Origin: an archaeon
GTDB lineage: Archaea > EX4484-52 > WAPT01
Assembly (NCBI GenBank): GCA_029258795.1
Contig: JAPDKB010000007.1
Coordinates: forward strand, 1-55,069
Direction: 5' to 3'
DNA: 55,069 nucleotides
Positions 23,778 through 32,735 of the stretch are shown here, piece by piece; position 1 is the first letter of the stretch, and the number at the start of each line of letters is the position of its first letter. Below the pieces are notes generated by a model. The model did not search any database. It had not been told where the DNA came from and was given only the letters and a program-made list of their open reading frames with translations. A program made the position numbers and the translations under genes.

Positions 23778-24722
23778 CTACGCAGTTACGTATGCAGCAT
23801 ACATGAACACGAAGTAAAGTGAGAGAAGTATGATCCCCTCCCATCTTGTGTATCTTTTATGGAGAGTCATCAGCGTGAAAATAACTGTGATGAGTATCAT
23901 GTTAATCGTGCTAACCATTCCGCAGAAATCCACCACCATGGGCCTAAGAATCGCAGCACCTCCCAATGCAAGGAGGAGATTCACAACGTTGCTCCCGACT
24001 ATGTCTCCCACAAGCAGCTCATAGTAGTGCTTCCGCATAGCTGCTATGGTTGTAAAGAGCTCCGGCAGAGAGGTGCCGACAGCCACAGCAGTCATCCCTA
24101 TAAAAGTATGTGTTATGCCCAGAGCATCAGCGATCATTGCGGCCGAGTTGACGACGAGCTGCGCACCAAAAATCACGAAGACAGAGCCGAAGTAAAGGAG
24201 AGCCAGTTCCTTTCTGGCTAATTTGTTCGCTCTCACTTTTTTTCTTTTCATCTCGCTGGCCCTTCTCTTCTTTTCTTTATTGTACCATAGATAAAAGTAA
24301 AGGATGAAAAGAAGAAGAGACACAAAACCCTCAACCCTGCTTATGAACCTTCCTGAAAAGATGAAAATGCTCCACAGAAGTGTTATGGCAAGCATTTCCA
24401 GCTCCCCGCCCCGTTCACTTCTCGTTACCTTCATCGATCTTATGCCGAGCATTCCTATTCCAAACACGAGCCCTATATTGGCTATGTTGCTCCCCACTAT
24501 GTTACCTACGGCTATCCCTCCAACTCCCTTGTAGGCAGCATATAGTGTGGAGGCTATCTCTGGCAAAGATGTGCTGATGGCCACGCCGAAGAACCCCACG
24601 ATGAATGGAGAAACATGCATCTTTTCAGCGATTCTCTGACAGCTCTCCACAAACCAATCGCTACCCTTGTTAAGGAGCACAAGTCCTACCACGAACATGA
24701 GAAGCAGGATGCTTAGCATCAT
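23778..24722 (-). CDS. Cation/Ca2+ exchanger (CaCA family, YrbG-like)
   Basis: A 314-residue membrane protein with about ten hydrophobic segments. Two alpha-repeat motifs of the Ca2+:cation antiporter family are seen: GNIVGSNIANIGLVFG in the first half and GDIVGSNVVNLLLALGG in the second. The basic cytoplasmic loop (KEKKRRASEMKRKKVRANKL) lies between. It probably exchanges Na+ or H+ for Ca2+. A TATA element (tttatatgg, minus reading) precedes the ATG, so it has its own promoter, and the enolase start is 13 bases downstream of its stop. Confidence 0.9.
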   Translation of the reverse strand: MMLSILLLMFVVGLVLLNKGSDWFVESCQRIAEKMHVSPFIVGFFGVAISTSLPEIASTLYAAYKGVGGIAVGNIVGSNIANIGLVFGIGMLGIRSMKVTRSERGGELEMLAITLLWSIFIFSGRFISRVEGFVSLLLFILYFYLWYNKEKKRRASEMKRKKVRANKLARKELALLYFGSVFVIFGAQLVVNSAAMIADALGITHTFIGMTAVAVGTSLPELFTTIAAMRKHYYELLVGDIVGSNVVNLLLALGGAAILRPMVVDFCGMVSTINMILITVIFTLMTLHKRYTRWEGIILLSLYFVFMYAAYVTA

Positions 24723-24811
24723 GATTTTTTATCTTTTCGAGCTCCCATATAAAGGTTTTGTCCCGCAGAAGACGTGAAACACTCTTTTCCAGTTGCTCGC
24801 TCTCAATCCAT

Positions 24812-25279
24812 TTACGCGCTTTCGTTCATCCACACATCATATACATTTGCGCACTCTGTAGTTACTCTCACTTTATACACACTGCCAAATCCAGCGGGGC
24901 AGGTGGCTGTGAAGTCCCTCACTTCATTGCTACCGAACTCCACACCATCACCTCCAGAATACACATCACATCCGCTGAAGGACTTGTTGAAAGCAAAAAC
25001 TCTCGTTACCTTTATCGGCTCAGCTCCCGGGTTTTCAACTCTCACCACAAGCCGATCCCCCTGCCAGAATACCCCACTTATCTTTATCAGCTTGTTGGAA
25101 CAATAAATTACGTTGGTGGTGGAGCTTTCAGTTTCTTTCGTCTGAGTTAAAGCATAGTTCCTGAGCCATGAGCCCACAAACATGGAGAGACCAACGGTTA
25201 TCACCACCAGAATAACCACGGCTATGAAAGGGGAGATAGCCTTTCTGCCGGAAGACACATCTCTTGCTTTTTCACTCAT
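24812..25279 (-). CDS. Archaeal type IV pilin-like protein
   Basis: The 155-residue protein starts MSEKARDVSSGRKAISPFIAVVILVVITV, a class III signal peptide: basic residues, probable cleavage before AISP, then a hydrophobic helix that acts as pilin core. The remainder is beta-rich with four cysteines and FGSVYKVRVTTEC near the end, as in DUF1628-type pilins. An in-frame ATG further upstream would put 9 residues before this start, which does not suit a signal peptide. No pilus assembly ATPase is nearby, so it would rely on machinery elsewhere. Confidence 0.82.
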   Translation of the reverse strand: MSEKARDVSSGRKAISPFIAVVILVVITVGLSMFVGSWLRNYALTQTKETESSTTNVIYCSNKLIKISGVFWQGDRLVVRVENPGAEPIKVTRVFAFNKSFSGCDVYSGGDGVEFGSNEVRDFTATCPAGFGSVYKVRVTTECANVYDVWMNESA

Positions 25280-25327
25280 AACAATTATTTCCGGCAGGAA
25301 TTGCATATAAAATTTTCGGTTTTATGT

Positions 25328-26386
25328 TTAAACTTGAATTATTCTGCCCTCAGCAGCTTTTTTCAACCTGTTCATTATGCTTATCCACAACCCATCTTCA
25401 ATCCTTCCTTCTGCAACGATGAAATCCACGTTTTCTTTATCAAATTCTCTCAAGACGGAGAACAGAGTTCTTGCTGCTTTTCTCGCGTCTCTTCCACACA
25501 GCTTTATCACCACAAGGTTTTCAAGCTTTTTCAAGGCAGCATGAGTTTCATCATCGAAAAGCAGGGTCCCGACTTTCCTCCCTTTCTTCAGCTCGGAGAT
25601 CGCAACTTCAGAAATCTTCCTAATCACAAGGTCGCGGTTTTCACCCACCACAACCACCATGTCAGCATCAGGAGCATAATGCCTGTACTTCATGCCGGGA
25701 GAAAGGGGCTTGCTCAGGTCTTTTCCTTTCAGCTGCTCGTAAAGAACGGCTTTCTTCCCAATCACACTTTCGATATCCTCTGGCGTTATGAATCCCGGCC
25801 GGAGCACAACAACCCTGTCCTTCTCGATCTTTACAACCGTCGACTCTAGGCCAAGAGGAGTATCTCCGCTGTCTATTATCACGTCCACTTTGCCGTAAAA
25901 ATCCTGCATGACATGTTCCGCTTTCGTTCCGCTTGGCTTGCCCGCTATGTTTGCACTGGGCGCGGCTATGGGTGTTTCACACCCCTCTATGAGTTTAAGC
26001 GCAACCCTGTGGGAGGGCATTCTGACTGCTACGGTATCCAAACCTGCGGTTACCTCAGCAGGTACTTCCTCTCGCTTGGGAAGCACTACGGTCAGCGGTC
26101 CCGGCCAGAAAGCATCCATGAGCTTCTTAGCATCATCACTTATCTCCCTTGCCACGTTTTCCACCTGTTCCATGGAACAGACGTGAACGATAAGCGGGTT
26201 ATCGGCTGGCCTGCCCTTTACCTCAAATATTTTTCTCACCGCTCTTCTGTTGAACGCATCAGCTCCGACACCATACACGGTTTCGGTGGGGAAGACGACC
26301 ACCCCGCCCCTTCTTACCGCTTCTATTGCCGGCTTTAACGCATCAATGCTCGCTTTTTCCTCATCAACCCTGATGATCTCGGTCAT
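25328..26386 (-). CDS. sua5: L-threonylcarbamoyladenylate synthase Sua5
   Basis: Makes threonylcarbamoyl-AMP, the donor for Kae1 (3345-4322). 352 residues: a YrdC domain (GGVVVFPTETVYGVGADAFN, KGRPADNPLIVHV, APSANIAGKPSGT) and a C-terminal Sua5 domain (LSPGMKYRHYAPDADMVVV onward). This is the long form typical of archaea. Kae1 and Sua5 being in the same window but 21 kb apart indicates no operon. The start ATG faces the divergent cysteine-cluster gene across a shared symmetric TATA. Confidence 0.95.
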   Translation of the reverse strand: MTEIIRVDEEKASIDALKPAIEAVRRGGVVVFPTETVYGVGADAFNRRAVRKIFEVKGRPADNPLIVHVCSMEQVENVAREISDDAKKLMDAFWPGPLTVVLPKREEVPAEVTAGLDTVAVRMPSHRVALKLIEGCETPIAAPSANIAGKPSGTKAEHVMQDFYGKVDVIIDSGDTPLGLESTVVKIEKDRVVVLRPGFITPEDIESVIGKKAVLYEQLKGKDLSKPLSPGMKYRHYAPDADMVVVVGENRDLVIRKISEVAISELKKGRKVGTLLFDDETHAALKKLENLVVIKLCGRDARKAARTLFSVLREFDKENVDFIVAEGRIEDGLWISIMNRLKKAAEGRIIQV

Positions 26387-26441
26387 GTGAAGAGCGATGG
26401 TGCGGAATCTTTAAAGAATTTGCTTTCGAGAAATTTCTTAC
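26387..26441. promoter_or_regulatory. Symmetric TATA shared by two divergent leaderless genes
   Basis: The only AT-rich core in this 55-base gap is the perfect palindrome tctttaaaga at 26408-26417. Its centre is about 27 bases from the sua5 ATG (26386) and about 30 from the cysteine-cluster gene ATG (26442). Those distances match a TATA box placing both transcription starts at or next to the ATGs. The spacing is observed; the shared use is inferred. Confidence 0.55.
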
Positions 26442-27242
26442 ATGGAACGCAAGGGTTTCGCACAGCTTTTTGCTGTTGCGCTTATCGTGCTCGGTTTGAC
26501 AGCGGTTTTTATGGTGAGCACGCATCAGAATCCGCACGCTGCAAGTTCACAAACTCGCAAGCTCAGCTTCCAGTACGACGTTTCTGGATGCGGTGATGAC
26601 AGCAGGAGCGAGGTAAAAAGAGCGGACATGAATGTTGAAGCCGGCGGAGGAATAAACGTTAATACAACCTCAGATTCCATCATGATTCTTCATGAGCTCA
26701 ACTACTTCTGCTGCGCAAAGCTCAAACTGGAGGCAGCACGACAGAACAGCACCATTATCGTCACAGAGGTGAATGAAGGGGATGTGTGTAAGTGCATATG
26801 CACCTACAGGGTGAGCGCTGAGATAAAAGACCTGCAGCCGGGCAGATACACCGTGATCCTGAAAGGCGTGGAAATGAAGCACGGCAACATAACGCACGAG
26901 GGAAGCGTGCTGTGGAAAGGCGAGGTTGCGGTTGGCTCGGAAGGAAACATGAAAAGTGACGCGGGGCAAAAAGAGCAGGAAGAATCAGGCACTGCCGGTG
27001 CTGAAAAAGAGGGGAGCGGAAATGAAGGAGATGGTGGGGAGTTCTGTGGCCTCTCAACCAAAGGTAAGTGCAGCAGCGATGACGACTGCATCGTATCCGG
27101 ATGTTCAGCGCAGGTCTGTCAGAGCAGGTTTGAAGCACCTGTTATGACGACGTGCGAGATAAGGAAGTGCTATAACGCTGCTGCCTACGGAATGAAGTGT
27201 AAATGCGTTGACGGTAAGTGCATGTGGGTCAAGGTTGCATGA
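26442..27242 (+). CDS. Membrane-anchored protein with C-terminal eight-cysteine cluster
   Basis: The 266 residues start with a short basic end and a hydrophobic segment (LFAVALIVLGLTAVFMV), so the protein is exported or membrane-tethered. A beta-rich domain with CC and CKCIC clusters follows (ending RYTVILKG). Next comes a Glu/Gly/Ser-rich linker (about 175-205). The C-terminal domain has eight cysteines from CSSDDDC through SGCSAQVC, TTCEIRKC to CKCVDGKCMW, the pattern annotated elsewhere as eight-cysteine-cluster domain. The cluster probably holds disulfides or metal. It shares a divergent promoter with sua5. Confidence 0.72.
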   Translation: MERKGFAQLFAVALIVLGLTAVFMVSTHQNPHAASSQTRKLSFQYDVSGCGDDSRSEVKRADMNVEAGGGINVNTTSDSIMILHELNYFCCAKLKLEAARQNSTIIVTEVNEGDVCKCICTYRVSAEIKDLQPGRYTVILKGVEMKHGNITHEGSVLWKGEVAVGSEGNMKSDAGQKEQEESGTAGAEKEGSGNEGDGGEFCGLSTKGKCSSDDDCIVSGCSAQVCQSRFEAPVMTTCEIRKCYNAAAYGMKCKCVDGKCMWVKVA

Positions 27243-27251
27243 TCTTCTGTT

Positions 27252-28364
27252 TTACACAAGAGACAGGTACGCTTCGCAATACTCGTTCGATACTCTTTCC
27301 CAGCACGCCCTTTTGAGATCGCAGGACGGTGGAGTAAGTTTCTCTGCTGAATAATCAAAAGCAATCAGCGCTTCAGCCAGTTCCTCCACAGCAACACTCC
27401 TGAAAGTTTGCACGTTTTCGATCACTTCCAGAGCTCCGCACCGTTCTGAGCAGAGCAGCGGGATATTCAGCACGGCGCAATCCACGAGACTTATCCCGTA
27501 AGGCTCAAAATGAGCCGGATGGACCACCGCTCTGGCTTTCGAATACGCTTCTAGCAACTCGTTTTTCTCCACGAACCCCCGAAACTCGACCATGTTCTCG
27601 AGCCCGAGAAGTCCAGCCAGCGTTCTCAGCTTGTCTCTCAGCTCACCATCTCCGATAATCACAAGCTTTGCGGGCTCTGAACTTTCATCCAGATATCTTC
27701 GATAAGCGCACAGGAGCACATCAACACCCTTGTGTCTGGTCAATCTTCCGACGTAAAGGAAACAAGAGCTTTCATCATCTTTTGTTTTTGCATGATGTTG
27801 GAAATATCTTACAATATCTTGAGATGAAAATGTTGGTCCGCCATAGGTAACGCTATCTATGCGCATCCCCCTCCTTGTGGCTTCCTTTTCCATCAACCTG
27901 CTCACGGTGAAGACGAAAGATGCCTTATCTGCAATTTCTTCCAGTCGCCTGAGCTCATCATTCTCATGCTCGAAGGCCTGTCTTGTAAACCAGAAAGAAT
28001 GGTGGGTGTGCACCCATCTAACATCCTTTCCCAAATGGTTCGCCAGCATGATACCCATCCAGTCGTGCGTGTGAATTACATCAAACTTCTCGCTTTTAAC
28101 GAGTCGTTTCAATCTGCTTGCGTAATGAATCGAATTTTCAATTATGTTTTCTGAATGAGGAAGATGAACGTTGATGACTTTCTCATTCGGAGAAATGCTG
28201 TACGGTGATGCACGTCCTTCCCATGATGGGAGCGCCATCCAGACATCAAGCCCTTCTTCTTGCCTTAAAAAGGAGAACACCCTCTCCAGATGCACCTCCA
28301 ATCCACCATAGATGGTGGGATGCGTTCTCCACCCAACCAGCAGAACTCTTGGCTTAGACATCAA
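27252..28364 (-). CDS. GT4 family glycosyltransferase
   Basis: A GT-B fold enzyme of 370 residues. N-terminal domain has YGGLEVHLERVF and HTHDWMGIMLAN; the C-terminal domain has FLYVGRLTRHKGVDVL. The donor-binding motif reads HFEPYGISLVDC, so the usual second Glu of the E-x7-E is Asp. The acceptor is unknown; such enzymes build polysaccharides or glycolipids. Its start overlaps the preceding membrane-protein gene by 4 bases, so both are translated together. Confidence 0.88.
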   Translation of the reverse strand: MMSKPRVLLVGWRTHPTIYGGLEVHLERVFSFLRQEEGLDVWMALPSWEGRASPYSISPNEKVINVHLPHSENIIENSIHYASRLKRLVKSEKFDVIHTHDWMGIMLANHLGKDVRWVHTHHSFWFTRQAFEHENDELRRLEEIADKASFVFTVSRLMEKEATRRGMRIDSVTYGGPTFSSQDIVRYFQHHAKTKDDESSCFLYVGRLTRHKGVDVLLCAYRRYLDESSEPAKLVIIGDGELRDKLRTLAGLLGLENMVEFRGFVEKNELLEAYSKARAVVHPAHFEPYGISLVDCAVLNIPLLCSERCGALEVIENVQTFRSVAVEELAEALIAFDYSAEKLTPPSCDLKRACWERVSNEYCEAYLSLV

Positions 28365-28996
28365 GCAATAATGATGTGGAACACAAATTTATAGATGAAG
28401 ATCATCAACAGCAGGTTAACCGCCGAGCTGACTGCAGAGTGCATGTATTCCGGCACGTCTGAGGAACGCGTTCTCAGAATGTTAAGGATGGACTTAACAC
28501 CAAGGGTGAGCACAAATACAGCCAGCAGAGGTACACCACTGAGCTGAGACGCCATATAACCGAATGCGCACACCACAAAATCTATCAGCGTGGTTAAGCC
28601 AAAGTTCACCGGCCACTCGTCAGGATTGACGTACTCCCTCCACAGCCAGAACTTCAACAGCTTGAGAGCAATGTTGGGTACGAGCAGAGTCAGCAGGATG
28701 CCATTAACTAATCCGTACCTGTAACCGAAGAGAAAGGTGGCTGTGGTGGTGAACTCCAGTCCCGGAAAGGAAAGGGTGCTCAGCACGGTCTTTTCCATCA
28801 GCATGATGAAAAGACAGAAGGCCATGAGCTTGTCGAAAGGCAGCACAATCATCACCGGAAGAAAGGTTATGTAAATTCTGTATTTTTGAAAGATGTTTTG
28901 GCTTTCCGCCGGGTCCACATTGCGTGTTTTAGAATCAGCATGCCGAGCTTTACGGTGGTCGTCATCACCACTACTTGATTCACCATCACTCTCCAT
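28361..28996 (-). CDS. Multi-spanning membrane protein of unknown function
   Basis: A 211-residue protein with a hydrophilic, acidic N-terminal 35 residues and then about five or six hydrophobic segments (FLPVMIVLPF, LFIMLMEKTVLS, GYRYGLVNGILLTLLVPNIA, LIDFVVCAFGYMAS, LLAVFVLTLGV, LLLMIFIYKFVFHIIIA). I do not recognise the family. Its stop overlaps the GT4 start by 4 bases (ATGA), so the pair likely works together; a membrane component for polysaccharide or glycolipid synthesis is a context guess only. Confidence 0.7.
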   Translation of the reverse strand: MESDGESSSGDDDHRKARHADSKTRNVDPAESQNIFQKYRIYITFLPVMIVLPFDKLMAFCLFIMLMEKTVLSTLSFPGLEFTTTATFLFGYRYGLVNGILLTLLVPNIALKLLKFWLWREYVNPDEWPVNFGLTTLIDFVVCAFGYMASQLSGVPLLAVFVLTLGVKSILNILRTRSSDVPEYMHSAVSSAVNLLLMIFIYKFVFHIIIA

Positions 28997-29082
28997 AACG
29001 ATAAAGAGATATGCGGGTTGGATTTTTATTTTTTAGGGTATGCCACCCCCAAGCAAAAATGTAAGGTATGTGTTGTATTATT

Positions 29083-30051
29083 TTAACTCCTTCCCATCAT
29101 TATCTCCAGCAACACCTCCCTGACCTTCTTGGGATCGTAAGCTACATCTCCCTTCTCAAGAAGCAGATCTCTGCCTATGAACCTTTCATCCTCGACACCG
29201 CACTTCACCACATCCAGAAGCAATGGCTCTTTCATCTTGTATTGGCGCAACCGTTTTTCATCGACGCTTGTAGTGTTGTATATCACGTAGTCCAGCTTCG
29301 TTCCAGCATACCTCTCTATCACATCCACGAAATCCTCAACGAAGAAGCCGTTGCTCTCACCGAACTTCGTCATGGCAGGAGCTATGAATATTTTTTTCGC
29401 TTTGGTTTCTGCTATCGCTTCCCTGATTCCTTTCGGCAGGAAACAGCACACCAAACTTGAGTAAATGTCGCCGGGCCCGATTATTATGAAGTCAGCGCTT
29501 TTTATCTCTTCCACCACAGGAGGATAGGCTTCCGCTTCCGGCTCCAGCCACACCCTGACTATGCGCAGATTTCCGTCGTGCTGCTTCGGCACATCTATCT
29601 CATCCTCTCCCTCAATCACCTGCCCGTTCTCAAGCTCAGCACACAGCTGCACCTTCTCAAGGGTTGCAGGGTAGCACTTACCCTTCACCTTCATGAATTC
29701 GTGCACCACTTTCATCGCTTCCTCAAAGCTGCCGAGCACGTGCTCCAGCCCGGCAATAAAGACGTTCGCAAAGCTGTGCCCTCTATGACCTCCACCGAAA
29801 ACAACGTCATTGGCAAACCTCAGCTGCCAGAGCTTCTTTTTCCATTCTTCCGCTTCCGAAAGAGCGAGTATGTGCCTCCTTATATCCCCGGGGGGAAGAA
29901 CATCCAATTCTTTCCTCAACGCTCCGGTTGAGCCACCGTTATCCACCATCGAAGTTACGGATACAAGTTCCACACCCTCGACATCCTTCAGCTGAGAGAG
30001 CACGAGTTCTGGCATTGCCGAACCGCCGCCAAAGCAGAGCACTTTCACCAT
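29083..30051 (-). CDS. YvcK/CofD-like protein
   Basis: The 322 residues start MVKVLCFGGGSAMPELVLSQL, the nucleotide-binding opening of the YvcK/CofD fold. SMVDNGGSTGALR and PPGDIRRHIL follow, then GHRGHSFANVF and IIGPGDIYSSL. Bacterial YvcK affects growth on gluconeogenic carbon and cell-wall metabolism; archaeal CofD acts in F420 synthesis. The YvcK branch seems closer. The ATG at 30049-30051 is preferred to one 27 bases upstream, which lies inside the HAD coding end. It ends an operon with a HAD phosphatase and a GlmU-like enzyme. Confidence 0.85.
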   Translation of the reverse strand: MVKVLCFGGGSAMPELVLSQLKDVEGVELVSVTSMVDNGGSTGALRKELDVLPPGDIRRHILALSEAEEWKKKLWQLRFANDVVFGGGHRGHSFANVFIAGLEHVLGSFEEAMKVVHEFMKVKGKCYPATLEKVQLCAELENGQVIEGEDEIDVPKQHDGNLRIVRVWLEPEAEAYPPVVEEIKSADFIIIGPGDIYSSLVCCFLPKGIREAIAETKAKKIFIAPAMTKFGESNGFFVEDFVDVIERYAGTKLDYVIYNTTSVDEKRLRQYKMKEPLLLDVVKCGVEDERFIGRDLLLEKGDVAYDPKKVREVLLEIMMGRS

Positions 30052-30064
30052 CCACTCATCACCC

Positions 30065-30763
30065 TCACATCTTCTCAATCATCTTTTCGAGCTCGTCCAG
30101 TTTCTGAACCCACCCATCCGGACTGCCTTTCTTCTCAGCTGAAACCAGCACAGTTTTCATGCCGAGCTGTTTTGCCGGCTTTAGATCGCGTTCCCAGTCA
30201 TCACCCACAACCACACACTCTTCCGGCTTGACATTCAGTTCTTCCATTATGATGCGATAGAATTTGCGGGAGGGTTTCATTGTGCCCGTTTTTTCCGGCG
30301 TGACAACCATCCTGAAAATACCCCGCCATGAAGGTAACGCTTTATCGAGCTTCAGCTCGAGCATGTCCATGAACTCGTCACTGGCTATGCATAGCACGTA
30401 CTTTTCAGCAAGCTTTTTTATGAACCTCTCAAGCTCTGGTACGGCAGGACTGAGCGTGGAGAGTATGCCCTCCCAGAAAATGGAAAGCGCTTCCTCCATT
30501 ATCCTTTCCACACCATCCTCGTGCGTCACTCCGAACTGCCCGAGAACTATGTAGAGAGAGTAGTATCTGCTCCTTTTTTCGGGATTTTTCGCATCCTTCG
30601 AGTTAAGTATGTTTCTCACATGTTCACGCCACACGCGTTCAACCACACTCTTCTCCTCTTTCAGCACTTTGGCAAGGTAGCGAAACATCTCGTCGTAAGC
30701 GTGAGAGGTGTCCGTCGTGTAGAGGGTGTGATCCGCGTCAAATATAACAACCTTAACGCTCAC
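30065..30763 (-). CDS. HAD superfamily phosphatase
   Basis: A 232-residue HAD hydrolase: motif I IFDADHTLYTTD (nucleophile Asp plus Asp two later), motif II region VLCIASDE, Lys in TPEKTGTMKPS and motif IV VVGDDWERDLKPAKQLGM. A helical cap sits between motifs I and II. It hydrolyses a phosphate ester, probably a sugar phosphate given its neighbours; the substrate is unknown. Its start overlaps the GlmU-like gene by 11 bases. Confidence 0.88.
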   Translation of the reverse strand: MSVKVVIFDADHTLYTTDTSHAYDEMFRYLAKVLKEEKSVVERVWREHVRNILNSKDAKNPEKRSRYYSLYIVLGQFGVTHEDGVERIMEEALSIFWEGILSTLSPAVPELERFIKKLAEKYVLCIASDEFMDMLELKLDKALPSWRGIFRMVVTPEKTGTMKPSRKFYRIIMEELNVKPEECVVVGDDWERDLKPAKQLGMKTVLVSAEKKGSPDGWVQKLDELEKMIEKM

Positions 30764-32045
30764 GCTTCACCACCATTTTCTCGCCTTTTGTGAAGTAGAG
30801 CACGTTTGAAGGCACGTTTTCATCAACAAGCGTTGCCGGTCCCACCACCACATTGCTTCCCACCATCTTGCCGGGCATTATGCTGCAATTTATACCGATT
30901 TTCGTGTTCACCCCCACAATCCCGCCCAGTTTTCTTCTGCCCGTATCGATCTTTTTTCCTTTCACCTCCGCCATGATGTTCTTCCTGTCAAGCCTGACGT
31001 TTGCGAAGATCGTGCCCGCTCCAACCTTGACTTCTTCCGCCAGCACCGTATCTCCGAAAAATCCTGAATGGACGTGCACACCATCCAGAAAGGCGCTTCT
31101 TGTGACTTCAGCGTTGGCTCCGACCACCACATCCTCCTCCAGCACCGTGTAATCCCTCACAAGAGCATTTGTTCCAACAACAGCATTCCTTCCTATATAT
31201 GCTGGACCTTTGATCACCGCGTTTTCCATAATTTTCGCTCCACTTTCAACCATAACGTTACCTTCTATCACCGCTCTTTCGGAAATGCTGGCATCATCAC
31301 TTATCCAACCATCCCTGAACCATTCATCAAGCACGCTTCTTGCAAAGTCAAGAACATGCCACGGGAATTTAAGGGTGGTGGTTTCTCTTTCCATAATCAT
31401 GAGCTCCGCGCTCTCTTTTTTCAGCATGGCGTCCAGAGCTTCTTCATAGGAATAATGGTGTTTGCTCACCTTTTTATGATAATCAAAGAACTTGGAAGAC
31501 AGGAGGTAGATACCCATTATTCTGATGTTCGACGGCTCTTTACCCTTCTCCGGCTTCTCCACAAGTCCGACTGGTTTACCATCCTCTCCCAGCACGAAAA
31601 CTCCATAGTTCCATGGCGCTTCTGTCTTCCTGCCCACAACTACCGTATCCGGCTTTTTTCTCTTCCACACATCCAGCATGCTTTTAACGAAGTGGTGCGC
31701 ATCCGCATGATTGGGATTGAGCACAAGGAAATAATCATCTACAAGCTCTCTCGCCTTTTCAACAGCATCCCCCATGCCTGCAGGCTTCTCTTGCACGACG
31801 AAATCGATGGTTGCATCCACATCGTAGCTTTCAAGCGCTTTCTCAACATCTCCCGAGGGAGATTGCACCACCACGAAATCCTTTATGCCGGCTTTCATCA
31901 AACTCAGAATCGTCCACAGGATAATGGGTTTTCCCGCTATCTTAATTGTGCTCTTATGCCTCGTTTTTCCGGATGGCGCTTCATTCAGAGGCCAGAATCT
32001 TGAGCTTTCTCCTGCAGCAAGCAGAACAGCTTTGATGTTCCTCAT
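30753..32045 (-). CDS. Bifunctional-type sugar-1-phosphate nucleotidylyltransferase/acyltransferase (GlmU-like)
   Basis: 430 residues in two parts. The nucleotidyltransferase (LLAAGESSRFWPLN, KPIILWTILSLMKAGI) covers about 1-230. A left-handed beta-helix covers about 240-430 with hexapeptide repeats (SISERAVIEGNVMVESGAKI, AYIGRNAVVGTNALVRD). Archaeal relatives join UTP to glucosamine or glucose phosphates and may acetylate. First gene of the operon with the HAD phosphatase and YvcK-like protein, so a hexosamine or glucose-nucleotide branch is plausible. The catalytic histidine of GlmU acetyltransferases could not be pinned down by eye. Confidence 0.88.
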   Translation of the reverse strand: MRNIKAVLLAAGESSRFWPLNEAPSGKTRHKSTIKIAGKPIILWTILSLMKAGIKDFVVVQSPSGDVEKALESYDVDATIDFVVQEKPAGMGDAVEKARELVDDYFLVLNPNHADAHHFVKSMLDVWKRKKPDTVVVGRKTEAPWNYGVFVLGEDGKPVGLVEKPEKGKEPSNIRIMGIYLLSSKFFDYHKKVSKHHYSYEEALDAMLKKESAELMIMERETTTLKFPWHVLDFARSVLDEWFRDGWISDDASISERAVIEGNVMVESGAKIMENAVIKGPAYIGRNAVVGTNALVRDYTVLEEDVVVGANAEVTRSAFLDGVHVHSGFFGDTVLAEEVKVGAGTIFANVRLDRKNIMAEVKGKKIDTGRRKLGGIVGVNTKIGINCSIMPGKMVGSNVVVGPATLVDENVPSNVLYFTKGEKMVVKRER

Positions 32046-32147
32046 TTACTTATCACCAATCATATTTTAGCGGTAATATTTTTATTACTCAATTGTACTG
32101 TTTACTCGTGTTTGTAAAAAATAAAAAATAGTAGCGATTTTGCGCGT

Positions 32148-32735
32148 TTATTGCATCAAGGATTCGTTTATGACTTCCTCGATCGCCTTTTTTACGTATT
32201 CTCGTTTATCTGCCGGTACTTTGAATATGTTCCGTAAGGCGTCATAGCCCCAGAAAGGAGGCTCTGCTATAAATGGAGGATTATCTCTGCCTTTTTCACT
32301 GTAAGCATCTCTAGATGGCACACCCGCCAGCAGGATATCCTTACTCTCATAATCTGGTATATTGTAGACCCAATCTCTAATTACTCTTGAAATGTGGTCT
32401 TTGCTGCTTACTGCAAATATTCCCTTTGCTCCTTCTTTCTTAGCCAGATCATATATATTTTGTACATTTTCAAAGGTATTTTTGGAATCCTTCTCTAAAA
32501 CGACATTATATTTCTTTATTTCAGGCATTTTTTCTTTAGCCCACTGATAAATTATGTCTGCTTCCTTTATGCCATCTTTTTCGACACCTCCAGAAATCAC
32601 CACTTCACATTCGATGCCATATTTTTCCAAAAATTTAGCCACTTCTAATGTTCTACTCAATCTGTCGTTAACCACAGCATCAAAATTATCTGCACTTGGA
32701 TTGTATCCGTGCATTGCAACAATAATATCGCTCAC
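32148..32735 (-). CDS. DUF218 (YdcF-like) protein
   Basis: The 195-residue protein has the DUF218/YdcF pattern: ISGGVEKDGIKEADIIYQW, EKDSKNTFENVQN (the conserved E..S.NT.EN) and VSSKDHISR. No signal peptide or membrane segment, unlike SanA-type relatives, so it is cytosolic. The function of the family is not established. Two GTG starts nine bases apart are possible; the second (32735) has ggaggtga at normal spacing and is chosen. More AT-rich than neighbours. Confidence 0.8.
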   Translation of the reverse strand: MSDIIVAMHGYNPSADNFDAVVNDRLSRTLEVAKFLEKYGIECEVVISGGVEKDGIKEADIIYQWAKEKMPEIKKYNVVLEKDSKNTFENVQNIYDLAKKEGAKGIFAVSSKDHISRVIRDWVYNIPDYESKDILLAGVPSRDAYSEKGRDNPPFIAEPPFWGYDALRNIFKVPADKREYVKKAIEEVINESLMQ

